DNA of 64,000 nucleotides from Alphaproteobacteria bacterium (GCA_024227565.1 JAAEUE010000290.1:162963-226962), one strand, 5' to 3'; positions 8,136-19,635 are shown, numbered from the stretch's first letter. Made by a program: numbers and translations. The notes: generated by a model from the letters alone, not told the origin.

Positions 8136-8888
8136 GGCCAATAGCCGGTATCCAATGCGGGCAATGATGACCAGCCCCACCAGGATCAACACCGAAGCGA
8201 CGATTTTCTTCAAACCCTCCTTGGGAAGGCTGTGAGCGAGCTTTGCGCCGCCATAGGAGCCGATCGCCAGGGCGATGCCCAACATGGCCCCCAGAACAAT
8301 GTTGGGCGCACCGAACGCGAAGTTGCCTGCCGTGGCCAACGTGGCAATCGGCAGCTGAACCGCTTGGCTGAGTCCGATTGCGGTGAGCACGGGAACGCGC
8401 AGCCACAACATCAAGGGCACCAGAACAAGAGGGCCGCCGGTGCCGGTGATCGCCGAGAGAACGCCGGTAATGCCGCCAATGGGCACCAGGCGGCCCTTGG
8501 TGAGTTCGACCTTTTGCCCATCTTCGCTGCTGCCGCTCAAAAGGGTGTGCAGGCCTGAGCCTGCGGTCAGGATCCCGATGAAGAACTCGAGCACCGTGCC
8601 CGGCATGTTGTTGCTGAGCCAGGCGCCCGCCACGGCCGCCGGCATGGCGCCGGCGCACAGCCAGCCCGCCATGGGCCAGTTGATGGATTTGTTGCGGGCA
8701 TAGACGACAGTGCCCACCACGCCGGTGAGCACATAGCCCATCATGGCGGCTGCAATGGCGGTCTGGATTGGGATGCCGCCCAGATAGAACAGGCCGGGCA
8801 CCAGAATGACGCCGCCGATGCCGATGCAGCCGATCGAGAGACCGGAGATCAGGCCAAGGATGGCAACAAGAAGCACACCGTCTGGCAT
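8133..8888 (-). CDS. TauE/SafE family sulfite/anion exporter
   Basis: 251 residues, seven to eight membrane helices in the two-repeat TauE/SafE pattern: LGLISGLSIGCIGIGGVILVPGLFYLGGIPIQTAIAAAM at the N-terminus and GVLSAITGTGGPLVLVPLMLWLRVPVLTAIGLSQAVQLP in the middle. Members export sulfite, sulfoacetate or other organic anions; the one here has no neighbouring sulfonate pathway apart from a convergent SulP transporter and a distant TauD-like gene. Its TAG stop lies within the small palindrome shared with sulP. The family call is secure, the substrate is not. Confidence 0.9.
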   Translation of the reverse strand: MPDGVLLVAILGLISGLSIGCIGIGGVILVPGLFYLGGIPIQTAIAAAMMGYVLTGVVGTVVYARNKSINWPMAGWLCAGAMPAAVAGAWLSNNMPGTVLEFFIGILTAGSGLHTLLSGSSEDGQKVELTKGRLVPIGGITGVLSAITGTGGPLVLVPLMLWLRVPVLTAIGLSQAVQLPIATLATAGNFAFGAPNIVLGAMLGIALAIGSYGGAKLAHSLPKEGLKKIVASVLILVGLVIIARIGYRLLA

Positions 8889-8925
8889 CAGGGTTTAGCC
8901 CCAAGAGACAGACCGTGCGTGGGCA

Positions 8926-10749
8926 TCAGGCCACTTCAACCTGCTTTGCTTTTTCTGCGCGCTTTCGCACGTGCGGATCAAGGATTGCCTTGCGCATGCG
9001 GATGTTCTCCGGGGTGACCTCCACAAGCTCATCGTCCTTGATGAACGACAGTGCCTTTTCCAGGGTCAGCTTAATCGGCGTTGTGAGCTGCACCGCGTCA
9101 TCCTTGCCGGAGGCGCGCATGTTGGTGAGCTTCTTGCCCTTCAGAACGTTTACTTCAAGATCGTTGCCGCGTGTGTGCTCGCCAACAATCATGCTGTGAT
9201 ACACCTTGGTGCCCGGCGTGATGAACATCGGGCCACGGTCTTCCAGGTTCCACAGAGCAAAGGCAACAGCGCCGCCTTCCCCGTTGGACATGAGAACGCC
9301 CGTGTGGCGCGATGCGATCTTGCCCATATAGGGGGCGTAGTCGTGGAACACGCGGTTCATGATTGCCGTGCCGCGGGTGTCGGTCATCAGCTCGCCGTGA
9401 TAGCCGATGAGCCCACGTGTGGGCGCGCGGAAGATCAGGCGCTGGCGGCCCAGGCCCGAGGGGCGCATGTCGGAAAGCTCCGCCTTGCGCTCAGAGAGTT
9501 TCTGGATCACGGCGCCGGCAAAGTCGTCGTCCACGTCGATGGTCACTTCTTCCACCGGCTCAAGCCGCTGGCCGTTTTCGCCGTCACGCATCACCACGCG
9601 CGGGCGGCCGACGCAGAGCTCAAAGCCCTCGCGCCGCATGGTTTCAATCAGCACGGAAAGCTGGAGCTCGCCGCGGCCCGCCACTTCAAAGCTGTCTGAG
9701 TCTTGAGTGGCCGTGACCCGCAACGCCACATTGCCTTCTGCTTCGCGCATCAGACGGTCGCGGATAACCCGGCTTTGAACCTTGGAGCCTTCCTGGCCGG
9801 CAAGCGGTCCGTCGTTGATGCGGAAAGTCATGGTCAGGGTCGGCGGATCAACCGGATCGGCCATAATCGGTTCCTTGACCGAGGCGTCGCACAAAGTGTC
9901 GGCCACGGTCGATTTGGTAAGGCCGGCCAGGGCAACGATGTCGCCTGCCACGCCCACGTCAACCGGCTGGCGCTCAAGCCCGCGGAAGGCCAGCACCTTG
10001 GAGATGCGGCCTTGCTCAACCACCTTGCCGTCGCGCGAAAGAGCCTTGATGGATTGGTTGGGGCGGATCTCTCCAGACTTGATGCGGCCGGTCAAAATGC
10101 GGCCGAGAAACGGATCGGCTTCCACGGTGGTGGCGAGCAGGCGGAACGGGCCGTCTTCGGTCTCAGGCTCGGGCACATGTTTGGTGACCAATTCGAAAAG
10201 CGCGCTCATGTCATCTTTGGGGCCGCCGGGTTCAGTGGCGATCCAGCCCTCTTTGGCCGAGCCGTAGAGAATGGGAAAGTCGAGCTGCTCGTCGGTGGCG
10301 TCCAGTGCGGCAAACAGATCGAAAACCTCGTTCACCACCTCTTCGTGGCGCTCGTCGGGCTTGTCGATCTTGTTGATGACCACAATGGGCTTCAGGCCAA
10401 TTTTGAGGGCCTTGGCCAAAACGAACTTGGTCTGCGGCATGGGGCCTTCAGAGGCGTCCACGAGCAGAACCGCGCTGTCCACCATGTTGAGAATGCGCTC
10501 AACCTCGCCGCCGAAATCGGCGTGGCCAGGGGTGTCGACAATGTTGATCCGGGTGTCTTGCCACTGGATGGACGTGACCTTGGCCAGAATGGTGATGCCG
10601 CGCTCGCGTTCCAGGTCGTTGGAATCCATGGCACGCTCTGCAACACGCTGGTTGGCGCGCACGGTGCCGGTTTCGGCAAGGAGCCGGTCAATGAGAGTGG
10701 TTTTGCCATGGTCCACATGGGCAATGATGGCGATATTTCTGAGAGACAT
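8926..10749 (-). CDS. typA: Translational GTPase TypA/BipA
   Basis: 607 residues, full length. The GTPase domain shows the P-loop HVDHGKT (11-17), [13 protein letters not shown] switch [17 protein letters not shown] switch II and the NKIDKPD base-specificity motif. EF-G-like domains II, III and V follow, then the TypA-specific C-terminal domain with [39 protein letters not shown]. TypA binds the 70S ribosome and assists assembly and stress adaptation, especially in the cold. The final [12 protein letters not shown] tail is normal. Gene stands alone, 92 bases upstream of which lies the end of argG. Confidence 0.98.
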   Translation of the reverse strand: MSLRNIAIIAHVDHGKTTLIDRLLAETGTVRANQRVAERAMDSNDLERERGITILAKVTSIQWQDTRINIVDTPGHADFGGEVERILNMVDSAVLLVDASEGPMPQTKFVLAKALKIGLKPIVVINKIDKPDERHEEVVNEVFDLFAALDATDEQLDFPILYGSAKEGWIATEPGGPKDDMSALFELVTKHVPEPETEDGPFRLLATTVEADPFLGRILTGRIKSGEIRPNQSIKALSRDGKVVEQGRISKVLAFRGLERQPVDVGVAGDIVALAGLTKSTVADTLCDASVKEPIMADPVDPPTLTMTFRINDGPLAGQEGSKVQSRVIRDRLMREAEGNVALRVTATQDSDSFEVAGRGELQLSVLIETMRREGFELCVGRPRVVMRDGENGQRLEPVEEVTIDVDDDFAGAVIQKLSERKAELSDMRPSGLGRQRLIFRAPTRGLIGYHGELMTDTRGTAIMNRVFHDYAPYMGKIASRHTGVLMSNGEGGAVAFALWNLEDRGPMFITPGTKVYHSMIVGEHTRGNDLEVNVLKGKKLTNMRASGKDDAVQLTTPIKLTLEKALSFIKDDELVEVTPENIRMRKAILDPHVRKRAEKAKQVEVA

Positions 10750-10841
10750 AGCTTTTCCAATCGCTGCGAGGGAAATCGCAGACGTTACTGTTGAGGCTCA
10801 TGTACTCCGACTTTTGTTGCATTGCAACAAACATCATTTGG

Positions 10842-12059
<1,218 letters not shown>

Positions 12060-12074
12060 ATGCGTTGTCCTTGA

Positions 12075-12860
12075 TTACCGGGGCTCAAGCCGGACGGCGC
12101 CATCCAGGCGGATGATCGAGCCGTTGAGCATGACGTTCTCTACAATGTGCCGCACCGTGTCGGCATATTCTGCCGGGTTCCCCAATCGCGATGGGAACGG
12201 CACCGTGGCAGCCAGCGCATCGCGGGCTTCATCGGGCAGGGTGTCGAACATGGGGGTGTGGAACAGGCCGGGCATGATGGTCATACACCGGATGCCGTCG
12301 CGGGAAAGATCGCGGGCCACGGGCAAAGTCATGCCGGCCACGCCGCCTTTGGAGGCTGCGTAGGCCACCTGGCCGATCTGGCCTTCCACGCCGGCAACAG
12401 ATGAGGTGTTGACCATGACACCGCGTTCGCCATCGCCCTCCAGCGGCTCTGTGGTGAGCATGCCGGCAGCGCACTTTGCCAACATGTGGAAAGTGCCGAT
12501 CAGGTTGATCTGGATGACCTTGCTGAACGAGGCCAGATCATGCGGGGCGGTCTCACCGGTGTGGCGGTCGCGGGATGCGGTTTTCTTGCCGATGGCAATG
12601 CCGGCGCAGTTTACCAGAATGCGCTCTTGCCCCTGGGCGGCACGGGCTTTTTCCAGCCCGGCGTCCACGCTCTCCTCGTCGGTGACATCCACCAGGCAAA
12701 ACGTGCCGCCAATTTCGGCAGCCAGCGCCTCGCCGCGTTCGGCATTCAGGTCGAAAAGGGCAACTTTCACCCCTTCAGACGCCAGATTTCTTGCTGTAGC
12801 TTCCCCCAGCCCTGACGCGCCCCCGGTCACAATGGCGCTGATTGACCCATTTATCTTCAT
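12075..12860 (-). CDS. Short-chain dehydrogenase, 3-hydroxyacyl-CoA dehydrogenase type II-like
   Basis: 261 residues, classical SDR. The NAD-binding TGGASGLG is at 12-19, the NAG-type motif is NCAGIAI (84-90), and catalytic residues are Ser153/154 (NTSSVAG), Tyr167 and Lys171 (YAASK). Closest family resemblance is to HSD17B10-like 3-hydroxyacyl-CoA dehydrogenases, from the SKGGVAGMTLPVARDLSRDGIR and PGLFHTPMFDTLPDE stretches. This would fit beta-oxidation or branched-chain catabolism. It precedes argG by 15 bases, with no evident metabolic link. Confidence 0.88.
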   Translation of the reverse strand: MKINGSISAIVTGGASGLGEATARNLASEGVKVALFDLNAERGEALAAEIGGTFCLVDVTDEESVDAGLEKARAAQGQERILVNCAGIAIGKKTASRDRHTGETAPHDLASFSKVIQINLIGTFHMLAKCAAGMLTTEPLEGDGERGVMVNTSSVAGVEGQIGQVAYAASKGGVAGMTLPVARDLSRDGIRCMTIMPGLFHTPMFDTLPDEARDALAATVPFPSRLGNPAEYADTVRHIVENVMLNGSIIRLDGAVRLEPR

Positions 12861-12979
12861 TTAACCCTCATTTTCGCGGAAAACGGGGAGATTAGGCGGC
12901 AAACTTGCGCATTTGCCGGTGTCACCCCATATGTTGGGAGACGTTGTAGAGCAGGGTAATCTCAGAACGCAAGGATAGG

Positions 12980-13411
12980 ATGGACGCAGGTACACCAAAA
13001 CCCACCGACGACAAGGAGCCGGAGTACGCTCCCAAGGACGAAGAGTCCGTGCAGCCCGACGTGATGGCGCAGAACCAGAAATCGGTTGATGAGCGGTTTT
13101 GGGGGAAAATGGCCAGGTTCTCCGCCAATATCCCGTTCGCCAAGGACGCGTTGGCGCTTTACTATTGCGCCCGCGATCCAGGCACGCCGCTGCAGGCCAA
13201 AGGCATCCTGCTTGCCGCGCTGGCCTATTTCATTCTGCCCACCGATGCGGTGCCCGATCTCTTGCCCTTCTTAGGGTTTACCGATGATGCGGCTGTGATT
13301 GCCTTGGCGATTGCAAAGATCCGCCAGCATCTGAAACCCGAGCACCGCGAGCAAGCGGCGGCCAAGCTGGAAGAGTTGAAGGTTGCTCCATTGGAAGATG
13401 CCGAGGCCTGA
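12980..13411 (+). CDS. YkvA family protein (DUF1232)
   Basis: 143 residues. The hydrophilic N-terminus (about 1-60) is acidic; the DUF1232 core follows: AKGILLAALAYFILPTDAVPDLLPFLGFTDDAAVIALAIAKI, carrying the characteristic P-x-D-x-x-P-D and DD pattern. One or two membrane-associated helices are likely. The C-terminal tail is charged. Function of the family is unknown. Upstream is a divergent gap of 119 bases from the SDR gene, so this gene has its own promoter region. Confidence 0.9.
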   Translation: MDAGTPKPTDDKEPEYAPKDEESVQPDVMAQNQKSVDERFWGKMARFSANIPFAKDALALYYCARDPGTPLQAKGILLAALAYFILPTDAVPDLLPFLGFTDDAAVIALAIAKIRQHLKPEHREQAAAKLEELKVAPLEDAEA

Positions 13412-13529
13412 ACCACGGGTCCGCTCCCGCTCGGCGCTGTTTCCCTCGAAGTTACCCAACACATATGGATGGTTTTGAGCCTTCTAAGGCGCTACCGTCG
13501 ACTGGAACAAGCCACTGGGAGTATTCCGC

Positions 13530-14522
13530 ATGAAGGCCATCCGTGCCCACAAATTTGGCGGTCCTGACAATCTGAAACTCGAGGTGATCGACGATCCGGT
13601 TGCCGGACCCGGCGACGTGGTCATTGACGTCAAGGCCGCAGGCGTAAATCCATCTGATGTCTATATGCTGAGTGGCAACTACGCGCTTGTTCCAGCCCTG
13701 CCCTACGTGCCGGGATACGATGCCGCTGGCATCGTCTCGGCAGTGGGCGATGGGGTCGGCGATTTTGCCGTTGGCGACCGTGTTCTCACCTGCCCCGGCA
13801 TTGGCAAGCAGGACGACAAGCCGGATCTGGGGATTACAGGTTGCTTTGCGGAAAAAGTTGCGCGCAAGGCTGCCGATATCAGGGCTCTGCCGGACCATGT
13901 CAGCTTTGGCCAGGGTGCCGCCATTGGCGTGCCCTATGTGACGGCGCACCACGCGCTGTTTTTACGGGGCGCAGGGAAGGCCGGCGAGACCGTGTTTATC
14001 CACGGCGCCTCCGGCGCCGTTGGAACCGCGGCGATCCAGCTCGCCAAGCGGGCCGGGTTAACCGTGATCGGCTCGGCCGGCAGCGAGCGGGGCCTGGCGC
14101 TGGTGAGGGAGCTGGGGGCCGATCTCGCGGTCAACCACACTTCGGATGGCTATGTGGAAGAGGTTCGCGAGGCGAGCGCGGGCGGGCCGCAGATGATCAT
14201 TGAGATGCTGGCCAATGTGAACCTCGCCGCGGATCTGGACCTGGTGGCGAAATACGGGCGCGTCGTCATCATTGGCGCGCGGGCCGAGACCTCGATCAAC
14301 CCCAGGGTCATGATGATGAAGGAGCTGGACGTGCGCGGCCTTGCGCTGTTCAACGCCACGCGCGCGCAGGGTGAGGCGATCATGGACGATCTGATCGCAG
14401 GCCTTGCAGATGGATCGCTCAGCCCGATCATTGGAACCGAGATGCCGCTCGAAGACGCCGCCGCAGCCTACGCCCGTGTGATGGACAAGGGCGCCTACGG
14501 CAAGCTTGTTCTCACTGTCTGA
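13530..14522 (+). CDS. NADPH:quinone reductase-like medium-chain dehydrogenase (zinc-free)
   Basis: 330 residues of the medium-chain dehydrogenase/reductase superfamily. The GroES-like part includes VIDVKAAGVNPSDVYMLSGNY and YVPGYDAAGIVSAVGDGV; the nucleotide-binding part has FIHGASGAVGTAAIQLAKRAG. The catalytic and structural zinc cysteines of alcohol dehydrogenases are absent, as in quinone oxidoreductases (zeta-crystallin group). Substrate is not predictable. A second, distinct QOR gene follows 43 bases downstream in the same direction, which suggests a two-gene unit. Confidence 0.9.
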   Translation: MKAIRAHKFGGPDNLKLEVIDDPVAGPGDVVIDVKAAGVNPSDVYMLSGNYALVPALPYVPGYDAAGIVSAVGDGVGDFAVGDRVLTCPGIGKQDDKPDLGITGCFAEKVARKAADIRALPDHVSFGQGAAIGVPYVTAHHALFLRGAGKAGETVFIHGASGAVGTAAIQLAKRAGLTVIGSAGSERGLALVRELGADLAVNHTSDGYVEEVREASAGGPQMIIEMLANVNLAADLDLVAKYGRVVIIGARAETSINPRVMMMKELDVRGLALFNATRAQGEAIMDDLIAGLADGSLSPIIGTEMPLEDAAAAYARVMDKGAYGKLVLTV

Positions 14523-14565
14523 CGCCGGGCGATACTCAAACAACAACCCGAGGAGCATTGAAGCC

Positions 14566-15552
14566 ATGAAAGCCGTGGTCATTTCAGAATATGGCGGACC
14601 GGAAGTGCTGAAGCCCGGCAATATGGACCGGCCGGTGCTGACACCCAGCCAGGCCCTGGTGAAGGTGGCGTTCGCCGGGGTCAACTTCATCGATGTCTAC
14701 ATGCGCAACGGGCTCTACAAGCGCTCCGACACCTATGAGCAATCGCTCCCTCTGGTGCCGGGGATGGAGGGCGCCGGTGTTGTGGAGGCCTTGGGCTCCG
14801 GGGTGGAAGGCCTGGCTGTGGGCGACCGGGTGGCCTGGTGCCTGGAGCGGGGAAGCTATGCGGAATATGCTGCCGTGCCCGCCTGGAAGTTGGTCAAGAT
14901 CCCCTCTGACGTGTCGCTTGAAACTGCCACAGCGCTGCAGCTGCAAGGCTCCACGGCGCATTATTTGTGCACCTCCTTGTTTGCTTTGGAGGAAGGACAA
15001 ACATGTCTGGTTCATGCCGGCGCTGGAGGCCTTGGGCAAATTCTCATCCAGATGGCCAAGGCCGAGGGGGCATGGGTGCTCACAACGGTCGGCTCGCCGG
15101 AGAAGGCGGAGATCGCGCGCAAGGCCGGCGCTGATGAGGTCATTTTGTACCGCGAGACCGACTTTGCCAAAGCGGTGCTCGAGATGACCGGCGGGGTGGG
15201 GGTTGATGTGGTTTACGATTCTGTGGGCAAGGATACGATCTTAGGCAGCCTCAGAAGCGTCAAGCAGCGCGGCACCATATCAAACAACGGGAACGCGTCA
15301 GGGTCCATCGGGGCGCTGGACCCGCTGGCGCTGGCAGAGGCCGGATCGGTGTTTTTCACACGGCCGCATCTGGCCGATTACATTGCCACCACCGACGAGC
15401 GCAGATGGCGGGCGGCGGAATTGTTTGAGCTTCATCAAACCGGAAAGCTCGCCGTGACGATCGACCGTGTTCTGCCGCTCGAGCAAGCTGAAGAGGCGCA
15501 CCGGCTCATGGAAGGCCGAAAGAGCTCTGGCAAGATCCTCTTGGCTGTGTAG
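14566..15552 (+). CDS. Quinone oxidoreductase family protein
   Basis: 328 residues, zinc-free MDR family. Landmarks are FAGVNFIDVYMRNGLY, PGMEGAGVVEALGSGV and the Rossmann loop CLVHAGAGGLGQILIQMAKAEG. Resembles E. coli QorA (NADPH-dependent quinone/alkene reduction). ATG 14566 is preferred, with AGGAG ten bases upstream; an in-frame ATG 60 bases earlier lies against the previous stop and adds an atypical leader. Sequence divergence from the preceding MDR gene shows this is not a recent duplication. Confidence 0.9.
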   Translation: MKAVVISEYGGPEVLKPGNMDRPVLTPSQALVKVAFAGVNFIDVYMRNGLYKRSDTYEQSLPLVPGMEGAGVVEALGSGVEGLAVGDRVAWCLERGSYAEYAAVPAWKLVKIPSDVSLETATALQLQGSTAHYLCTSLFALEEGQTCLVHAGAGGLGQILIQMAKAEGAWVLTTVGSPEKAEIARKAGADEVILYRETDFAKAVLEMTGGVGVDVVYDSVGKDTILGSLRSVKQRGTISNNGNASGSIGALDPLALAEAGSVFFTRPHLADYIATTDERRWRAAELFELHQTGKLAVTIDRVLPLEQAEEAHRLMEGRKSSGKILLAV

Positions 15553-15620
15553 GTCTTGGCAAGTTGGGTTTCAGGCGATAATTATTTGCCTGAACGTCTC
15601 TGCAAGTGAGGAAACTCCCC

Positions 15621-16625
15621 ATGGCAATGGCCACACTTGATCTCAGCTCGGAAGTCAGCCCTTTTCCCGCAAAGCCGGCGGGCGAAGACCGGGCATGGGT
15701 TGCCGCCGATGTGGAGGAGGCTGACTGGCACATTGCGCTGGACGGTGAAGCGCTTGGCGAAGTTCGTGCGATGGCAGACCGGATGGCCCGCCAGCCGCTT
15801 CCAGTGATCCTCAGATCATCCGACGAGTTCAAGCTCAAGGCCCTGCGCGCGGCGGCAGAACGGGCCCGGACCATGATGGATGAGGGCAGGGGCTTTGCTG
15901 TGCTCGACCGCCTGCCTATGGATGACTATGCAGAAGAGATCATGCAGAGCTGTTTCTGGGTGATCGGCCAGCACTTCGGTTTGCCCGTGGCGCAGAAGTG
16001 GGACGGCACCGTGCTTTATGACGTGACCGACACCGGAACCCGTTGGCAATATGGGGTGCGCGGCTCGGCCACCAACGTGGAGCTGGTGTTTCACGTGGAC
16101 AATGCATTTGGCGTGATGCCGCCGGACTATGTGGGCCTTTTGTGCAAGTATCCCGCCCTGGACGGGGGCTTGAGCCGGTTTTGCAGCCTCTACACCCTGC
16201 ACAACAGATTGCTGGAAGAATGCCCTAAGCTGTTGAAGCGGCTGTATGAACCCATGTTCTATGACCGCCAGGCCGAACACGAACCAGGCGCCCCCAAAAC
16301 CTCTTGGGCACCGTTCTTTGCCCTTCGCGGGGATGAGTTCTTTGCGCGGGCAAACGTCTCCCTGGTGCGCAATGGCTACAAGGTGGCCGGCCAAGAGATG
16401 GATGATGTGCTGGCTGAAGCTCTGGAGGCGGTGGAGCGGGTGTCGCGGTCAGAGGACCTCTGGTATGAGGCGCCGATTGAACGGGGGCATATGCAATATC
16501 TCAACAACCGTCATCTGGGCCACTATCGCAGCGAGTTTCAGGACAATCCCGACCCGGCCCTCAAACGCCACCTGTTCAGAACCTGGCATCGCAATTCAGG
16601 TTCGCGTGCCTACGACGGGGCGTAA
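15621..16625 (+). CDS. TauD/TfdA-type Fe(II)/2-oxoglutarate-dependent dioxygenase
   Basis: 334 residues. The double-stranded beta-helix core has the iron-binding H-x-D at His158/Asp160 (FHVDNAFG), a distal region NNRHLGHYRSEFQD (His301 the likely third ligand) and a 2-oxoglutarate-binding arginine near KRHLFRTW (about 315-321). The family includes taurine dioxygenase and clavaminate-synthase-like oxygenases, so the substrate is open. GAGGA lies eight bases before ATG 15621; a GTG at 15606 is the alternative. No sulfonate or antibiotic genes adjoin, and it is 68 bases behind the quinone reductase gene. Confidence 0.87.
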   Translation: MAMATLDLSSEVSPFPAKPAGEDRAWVAADVEEADWHIALDGEALGEVRAMADRMARQPLPVILRSSDEFKLKALRAAAERARTMMDEGRGFAVLDRLPMDDYAEEIMQSCFWVIGQHFGLPVAQKWDGTVLYDVTDTGTRWQYGVRGSATNVELVFHVDNAFGVMPPDYVGLLCKYPALDGGLSRFCSLYTLHNRLLEECPKLLKRLYEPMFYDRQAEHEPGAPKTSWAPFFALRGDEFFARANVSLVRNGYKVAGQEMDDVLAEALEAVERVSRSEDLWYEAPIERGHMQYLNNRHLGHYRSEFQDNPDPALKRHLFRTWHRNSGSRAYDGA

Positions 16626-16653
16626 GCAAGGCACTGTGCCGCTCCCGGCGTCC

Positions 16654-18717
16654 TCAGCAGCGAACGATCAGGCTGGCGATGGACTGTGCGCCGCCGCAAG
16701 TACCTTTGGCTTTTTTGACTGAGCCGGTGTGGCCGCTGCCGCCATGCAGGTCCGCCATGAGGCTGCGCCGCTTTTTCTGGCCAAGCCTGGTGCGGTAAAC
16801 CTGCACGTTCTGCAGCACCTTCTTCACATAGTTGCGGGTTTCGTGGAAGGGGATGGATTCGGTCCAGTCGATTGGGTCGATCGCCTTGGTTCTGGGATCG
16901 CCATGCTTGGCGACCCACTTGCGCACATTGCCCGGCCCGGCGTTGTAGGCAGCCAAGGTCATCACCATGGAGCCTCTATAATCAGCCAGAAGATCGCCCA
17001 GGTGCGCGGCGCCCAGCATGACGTTGTAAGCGGGGTTGCGGGTGAGCTTGGAGCGCGCATGGCGCACCCGGTGTTTGCGGGCAATGATTTTTGCGGTTCC
17101 CGGCATGATTTGCATCAGGCCCTTGGCGCCGGCATGGCTGCCAGCATGGGATACGAATTCGCTTTCCTGGCGCGTGAGCCCGAACACGAGGGCGCGCTCA
17201 ACCGGGTGGCCGATTGTCTTCCAGCGCGGCATGGCGCCTTTTGGAAAGGCCCAATTGTCGACCTTGAAGCCGCGCACGCGGGCAATCTTGGCATAGCGCA
17301 TTGCATTGCCGTAGCCGGCATTGCGTTTGATGATTTCGGCCACAGCCGCATGCTGACCGGGTTTTGAGAACCGGCGGCTCAAGCCCCAGAGGAAGCCGCG
17401 CTGATGGCGCTTGGCACCGGCGCGGGAAACCAGCTTGAACGCCTGCACAACCTCATCGCGGGCCACCGCGTTGCGGTCTGCCGGCGTGGGGGTGACTATT
17501 TTAAGCGGGAGCGGGCGGTCGTCATAGCCCAGGGCATCGCGCGACAGCTGACCATAAAAGTGGGTGGGGAACGCAGAGGCAGCCGCGAAGGATTTTTTGG
17601 CAGCAGCCGTGCGGCCAAGCGCCATTTGGGCACGTGCCATCCAATAGTGGCCGCGGGAGTGCTCGCTGGCGAGCTTGGCGGCAGGAGGGATCCTGGCAAA
17701 GTGGTTGTGGGCGGTTTTTGCATCGTTCAGGAACCTGAGCGCAATCCAGCCGGAGAGAAACTCGCCCTGGGCGTAGTATCTGCCTGAACTGAAGCCGTGA
17801 CCGGCCGCAACCTTGTAGGCGGAGCGCCAGTTTTTCCGGTTTGACGGGCCAAGCAGTTCGCGGGCCACCCGTTGGCGCAAAACCCACCAGGCATCGCCGG
17901 CGCCAAAGTTCGCCGCTTTCTGGTTCGTGCCCAAAAGCAGCTTGCGGGCCGTTTTAACGTCCCCCTTCCAACGGTAATAGTGGGTGAGGGCAAACCGCAT
18001 GGCATTTGTGTTGCGCACCCGGCTCGGCAGCTTGCGATAGGCGGAAAGGGCGCCCTTGCGGCGCTTGAACAGCAATCCGGCAGCGCGGGTCGCGCGGGCA
18101 TGGTCACGGGAAATGTGGTTGGCGTTGCGCACCGCGCCGCCCATTTTGCGGTGATAGATGAAGCTGGCCCAACGGCGTTGCATGTCGCCGCGGTTCAGAA
18201 GGGACTTGTAGGTGGAGATCACCACCCGCTCGCCGCGTTTTGACAGGCTCCTGTTGAGCCAGGCTGCACGCACGAGGCGTTTTGCGGTTTTCTTGTCGCC
18301 GGTGGCCAGTTTGAGCCGCGCCAGGGCAATCTTGCCCTCGGGCGACAGGGGTTTGCGCTTGGCGAAGTGGGCCTGCACGGTGGCCAGCGGCGCTGAGCCG
18401 CTCATGAGGTGGCTTTCGGCCTTCTTTTCCAAGGTTTGCGCATAGGGCCAGCGGCCGTTGCGGCTCACGAAGGTCATAATTCGGTTGTAGCCGGCGGATT
18501 TTGACTGTGAGCGCAGGTAGAGCCATTCAACGGTTTTGCGTGCCACGGGGTCTTTGGCCCGGGAGAAAGCCCGTTGGAACTTGCCCTTGCTGGCGAGTTT
18601 CACCGCTTGCTCAGACGATCCGGCCTGGGCCCCGGGGACCGCAAACACAAATGTGAGAAGCAAAAAGGAAAAAAGGAGGATGCCGGAACGTCCGGTCGTG
18701 GCCCAGTTCATGTACAT
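16654..18717 (-). CDS. Soluble-type lytic murein transglycosylase
   Basis: About 687 residues. A signal sequence (LLFSFLLLTFVFAVPGAQA) is followed by a long alpha-superhelical region of about 450 residues resembling Slt70 and a C-terminal SLT goose-lysozyme-like domain: LVFGLTRQESEFVSHAGSHAGAKGLMQIMPGTA with the catalytic Glu near residue 518, then TLAAYNAGPGNVRKWV. It cleaves periplasmic peptidoglycan, yielding anhydromuropeptides. ATG 18717 has AAGG seven bases upstream; TTG 18720 also possible. The strongly basic composition of the helical region is notable. Convergent with the dioxygenase gene. Confidence 0.92.
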   Translation of the reverse strand: MYMNWATTGRSGILLFSFLLLTFVFAVPGAQAGSSEQAVKLASKGKFQRAFSRAKDPVARKTVEWLYLRSQSKSAGYNRIMTFVSRNGRWPYAQTLEKKAESHLMSGSAPLATVQAHFAKRKPLSPEGKIALARLKLATGDKKTAKRLVRAAWLNRSLSKRGERVVISTYKSLLNRGDMQRRWASFIYHRKMGGAVRNANHISRDHARATRAAGLLFKRRKGALSAYRKLPSRVRNTNAMRFALTHYYRWKGDVKTARKLLLGTNQKAANFGAGDAWWVLRQRVARELLGPSNRKNWRSAYKVAAGHGFSSGRYYAQGEFLSGWIALRFLNDAKTAHNHFARIPPAAKLASEHSRGHYWMARAQMALGRTAAAKKSFAAASAFPTHFYGQLSRDALGYDDRPLPLKIVTPTPADRNAVARDEVVQAFKLVSRAGAKRHQRGFLWGLSRRFSKPGQHAAVAEIIKRNAGYGNAMRYAKIARVRGFKVDNWAFPKGAMPRWKTIGHPVERALVFGLTRQESEFVSHAGSHAGAKGLMQIMPGTAKIIARKHRVRHARSKLTRNPAYNVMLGAAHLGDLLADYRGSMVMTLAAYNAGPGNVRKWVAKHGDPRTKAIDPIDWTESIPFHETRNYVKKVLQNVQVYRTRLGQKKRRSLMADLHGGSGHTGSVKKAKGTCGGAQSIASLIVRC

Positions 18718-18969
18718 CAAGTTGCCTTCAGCCCGAATTGATGGTGGATCTGCACGTCACGTCTTGAGCGGGCACTAGTTTGCCGGAACAGAATCAGAGA
18801 ATATGGCGCTCATCATGACCGGATAATGGCGAAACTCTTAAGGAATGTTAACGATCGGTCGTTTTGCGGCCATGAAACGCCAAAATCGTGCCTCAACCGC
18901 AACACAACATAAACCATAAGTCTGCTAGTTAGGCGCAACAGCGCCGCTGACCACACAACGAGGATTGCC

Positions 18970-19626
18970 ATGAAGTTCTTTATCGACACTGCTGACGTTG
19001 AGGCTATTCGGGAACTCATGGAGACCGGGCTTGTGGATGGCGTGACCACCAATCCTTCGTTGATCGCCAAAAGCGGGCGCGATTTCAAAGAAGTGATCGC
19101 TGAAATTTGCGAACTCGTGCCCGGACCGGTGAGCGCCGAGGTGACCGCGGTGGAGGCCGGCAAGATGGTGGAGCAAGGCAAGCACCTGGCCGAGATCGCC
19201 AAGAACGTAGCGATCAAGGTTCCGCTGACCATGGAGGGGCTGAAGGCCTGTAACGCACTCAGCAACGATGGCCTGATGGTCAACGTCACCTTGTGTTTCA
19301 GCGCAACCCAGGCGCTGTTGGCCGCCAAGGCGGGCGCCACCTTCATTTCGCCCTTTATTGGGCGGCTCGACGACATTGGCCAGGATGGCATGGCTTTGAT
19401 CGAGGAAATCCGCGATATTTATGACAATTACGAGGACCTGGAGACCGAGATCCTTGCCGCCTCGGTGCGCACAGTGGGGCATGTGCGCGATTCAGCCTTG
19501 GCGGGCGCAGATGTGGCCACGTTGCCGCCCAAAATCATGCACGATCTGGCCGCACATCCGCTGACCGACAAAGGGCTTGATGCCTTTCTTGCCGATTGGG
19601 AGAAAACCGGACAATCCATCCTGTGA
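18970..19626 (+). CDS. fsa: Small transaldolase / fructose-6-phosphate aldolase family
   Basis: 218 residues, the short single-barrel transaldolase class. [32 protein letters not shown] is the family N-terminus, the Schiff-base lysine is in AIKVPLT (near residue 86), and [13 protein letters not shown] is the phosphate-binding loop. In Alphaproteobacteria this form serves as transaldolase in the pentose phosphate pathway, while E. coli FsaA prefers aldol cleavage of fructose 6-phosphate; sequence alone does not decide. xerC begins nine bases after the stop, so the two may share a transcript. The 249-base gap upstream holds its promoter. Confidence 0.92.
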   Translation: MKFFIDTADVEAIRELMETGLVDGVTTNPSLIAKSGRDFKEVIAEICELVPGPVSAEVTAVEAGKMVEQGKHLAEIAKNVAIKVPLTMEGLKACNALSNDGLMVNVTLCFSATQALLAAKAGATFISPFIGRLDDIGQDGMALIEEIRDIYDNYEDLETEILAASVRTVGHVRDSALAGADVATLPPKIMHDLAAHPLTDKGLDAFLADWEKTGQSIL

Positions 19627-19635
19627 TGCGTGATC

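Noticed and set aside
9703..10794. 363-residue plus-strand reading frame
   Set aside because: Lies antisense to typA over almost its whole length; no domain seen.
10750..10841. Possible leader RNA upstream of typA
   Set aside because: No stable hairpin with T-tract or known motif was visible by eye.
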